The translations under genes and the position numbers were made by a program. DNA of 64,000 bases from Sitta carolinensis (taxonomy: Eukaryota > Chordata > Aves > Passeriformes > Sittidae): the NCBI GenBank assembly GCA_032173965.1, contig CM063283.1, forward strand, positions 81,408,743 through 81,472,742, read 5' to 3'. The notes beneath the pieces were generated by a model. The model searched no databases and was not told the origin of the DNA. It worked only from the letters and a program-made list of their open reading frames with translations. Positions 63,674-64,000 of this stretch are shown piece after piece. The first letter of the stretch is position 1, and each line of letters starts with the position of its first letter.

Positions 63674-64000
63674 TGTCAGAACCCAGAACATTCATCTGAC
63701 TGCCCTGGGTGATCAGAGACCCTGGCACAGAGTCAAAAACACCTGTGTATTTGACTTGAGCCCATGGAAAAAATTACCAACCTTGTATGAAGAAATACAA
63801 GACACAAAAGTTTAAGTAAAGTGATAGTTAACTTGTCACAGGGTGAAAATGTTGAATTTTAGGGGGTTTATAATGGGGGTTTAAGGGGCAAAGATGGAGG
63901 ATTTGGGGCGTGTCCCTGCCCTTCTTCTTGGTCTTTTAGCCTCCATCTCCTGCTGTGATGGTGGCACTTTTTGATTGGTTTATAGGCACACTGTCCAACA
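63674..64000 (+). mobile_element. LTR of same family as 57476-58117, + strand, cut by window edge
   Basis: The start 'tgtcagaacccagaacattc' shares TGTCAGAACCCAG with the minus-strand LTR at 57476-58117. Further shared words are 'ggaaaaaattacc' (there 'ggaacaaattacc') and 'cacaaaagttta'. A C/T-rich block near 63920-63950 also corresponds. It is inserted into a CR1. Only the U3 part is in the window, so it cannot be told whether this is a solo LTR or the 5' end of a provirus. Confidence 0.85.

Overview
This window looks like gene-poor nuclear DNA from a bird. The evidence is the repeat content: several 5'-truncated CR1 LINE copies with the avian-type 3' end (a 'gatcttttccagcctta'-like stretch followed by short 'attctatg'-like repeats), and at least six avian endogenous-retrovirus LTRs. 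Neoaves, probably a passerine, is my inference from LTR families I recognise by memory; no database was searched. The unique sequence is AT-rich with few CpGs. I found no convincing protein-coding exon, tRNA, rRNA, CRISPR array or operon-like layout. The window is best read as an intergenic gene desert or the inside of a very long intron.

Layout. 1-896 is unique DNA. 897-1636 is a decayed LTR-type repeat (+ strand). 1.6-8.6 kb is AT-rich unique sequence with a G-run cluster (2162-2210) and an (ATTA)n microsatellite (7433-7458). 8.65-9.6 kb is a CR1 copy (+) carrying an exact 51-bp tandem duplication. 9.6-22.5 kb is unique DNA with two long pure poly-A tracts. 22.5 kb holds a small CR1 3' end (-). 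22.7-31.0 kb is AT-rich with a third poly-A tract. 31.0-32.1 kb is a retroviral relic containing a broken RNase H fragment of pol (-). At 32.62-32.70 kb a near-perfect hairpin abuts a poly-A tract. 35.62-36.67 kb is a probable LTR (-) whose middle is an unbroken 429-nt purine run. 44.39-44.93 kb is a solo ERVL-type LTR (+) with a target-site duplication. 47.66-48.38 kb is an LTR (-) with matching inverted termini. 54.4-54.7 kb is a small CpG-containing block. 57.39-58.46 kb is a CR1 (+) split by a solo LTR (-) with a CCTAT target duplication. 60.27-60.37 kb is an old CR1 end (-). 61.89-63.29 kb is a 1.4-kb solo LTR (+) with a GTAAA target duplication. 63.44-63.67 kb is a CR1 (-) interrupted by another LTR of the same family as the 57.5-kb one, now in + orientation and running off the window.

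No genes act together here. The readable biology is a history of insertions: CR1 copies landed first, LTR retroviruses inserted later (two of them into CR1 copies), and most proviruses were reduced to solo LTRs. The most interesting non-repeat signals are the hairpin/poly-A pair at 32.6 kb, the purine tract at 36 kb and the CpG-containing block at 54.5 kb. I did not find a new biological system. Conserved-element and promoter suggestions are hypotheses to be tested by alignment and transcript data.
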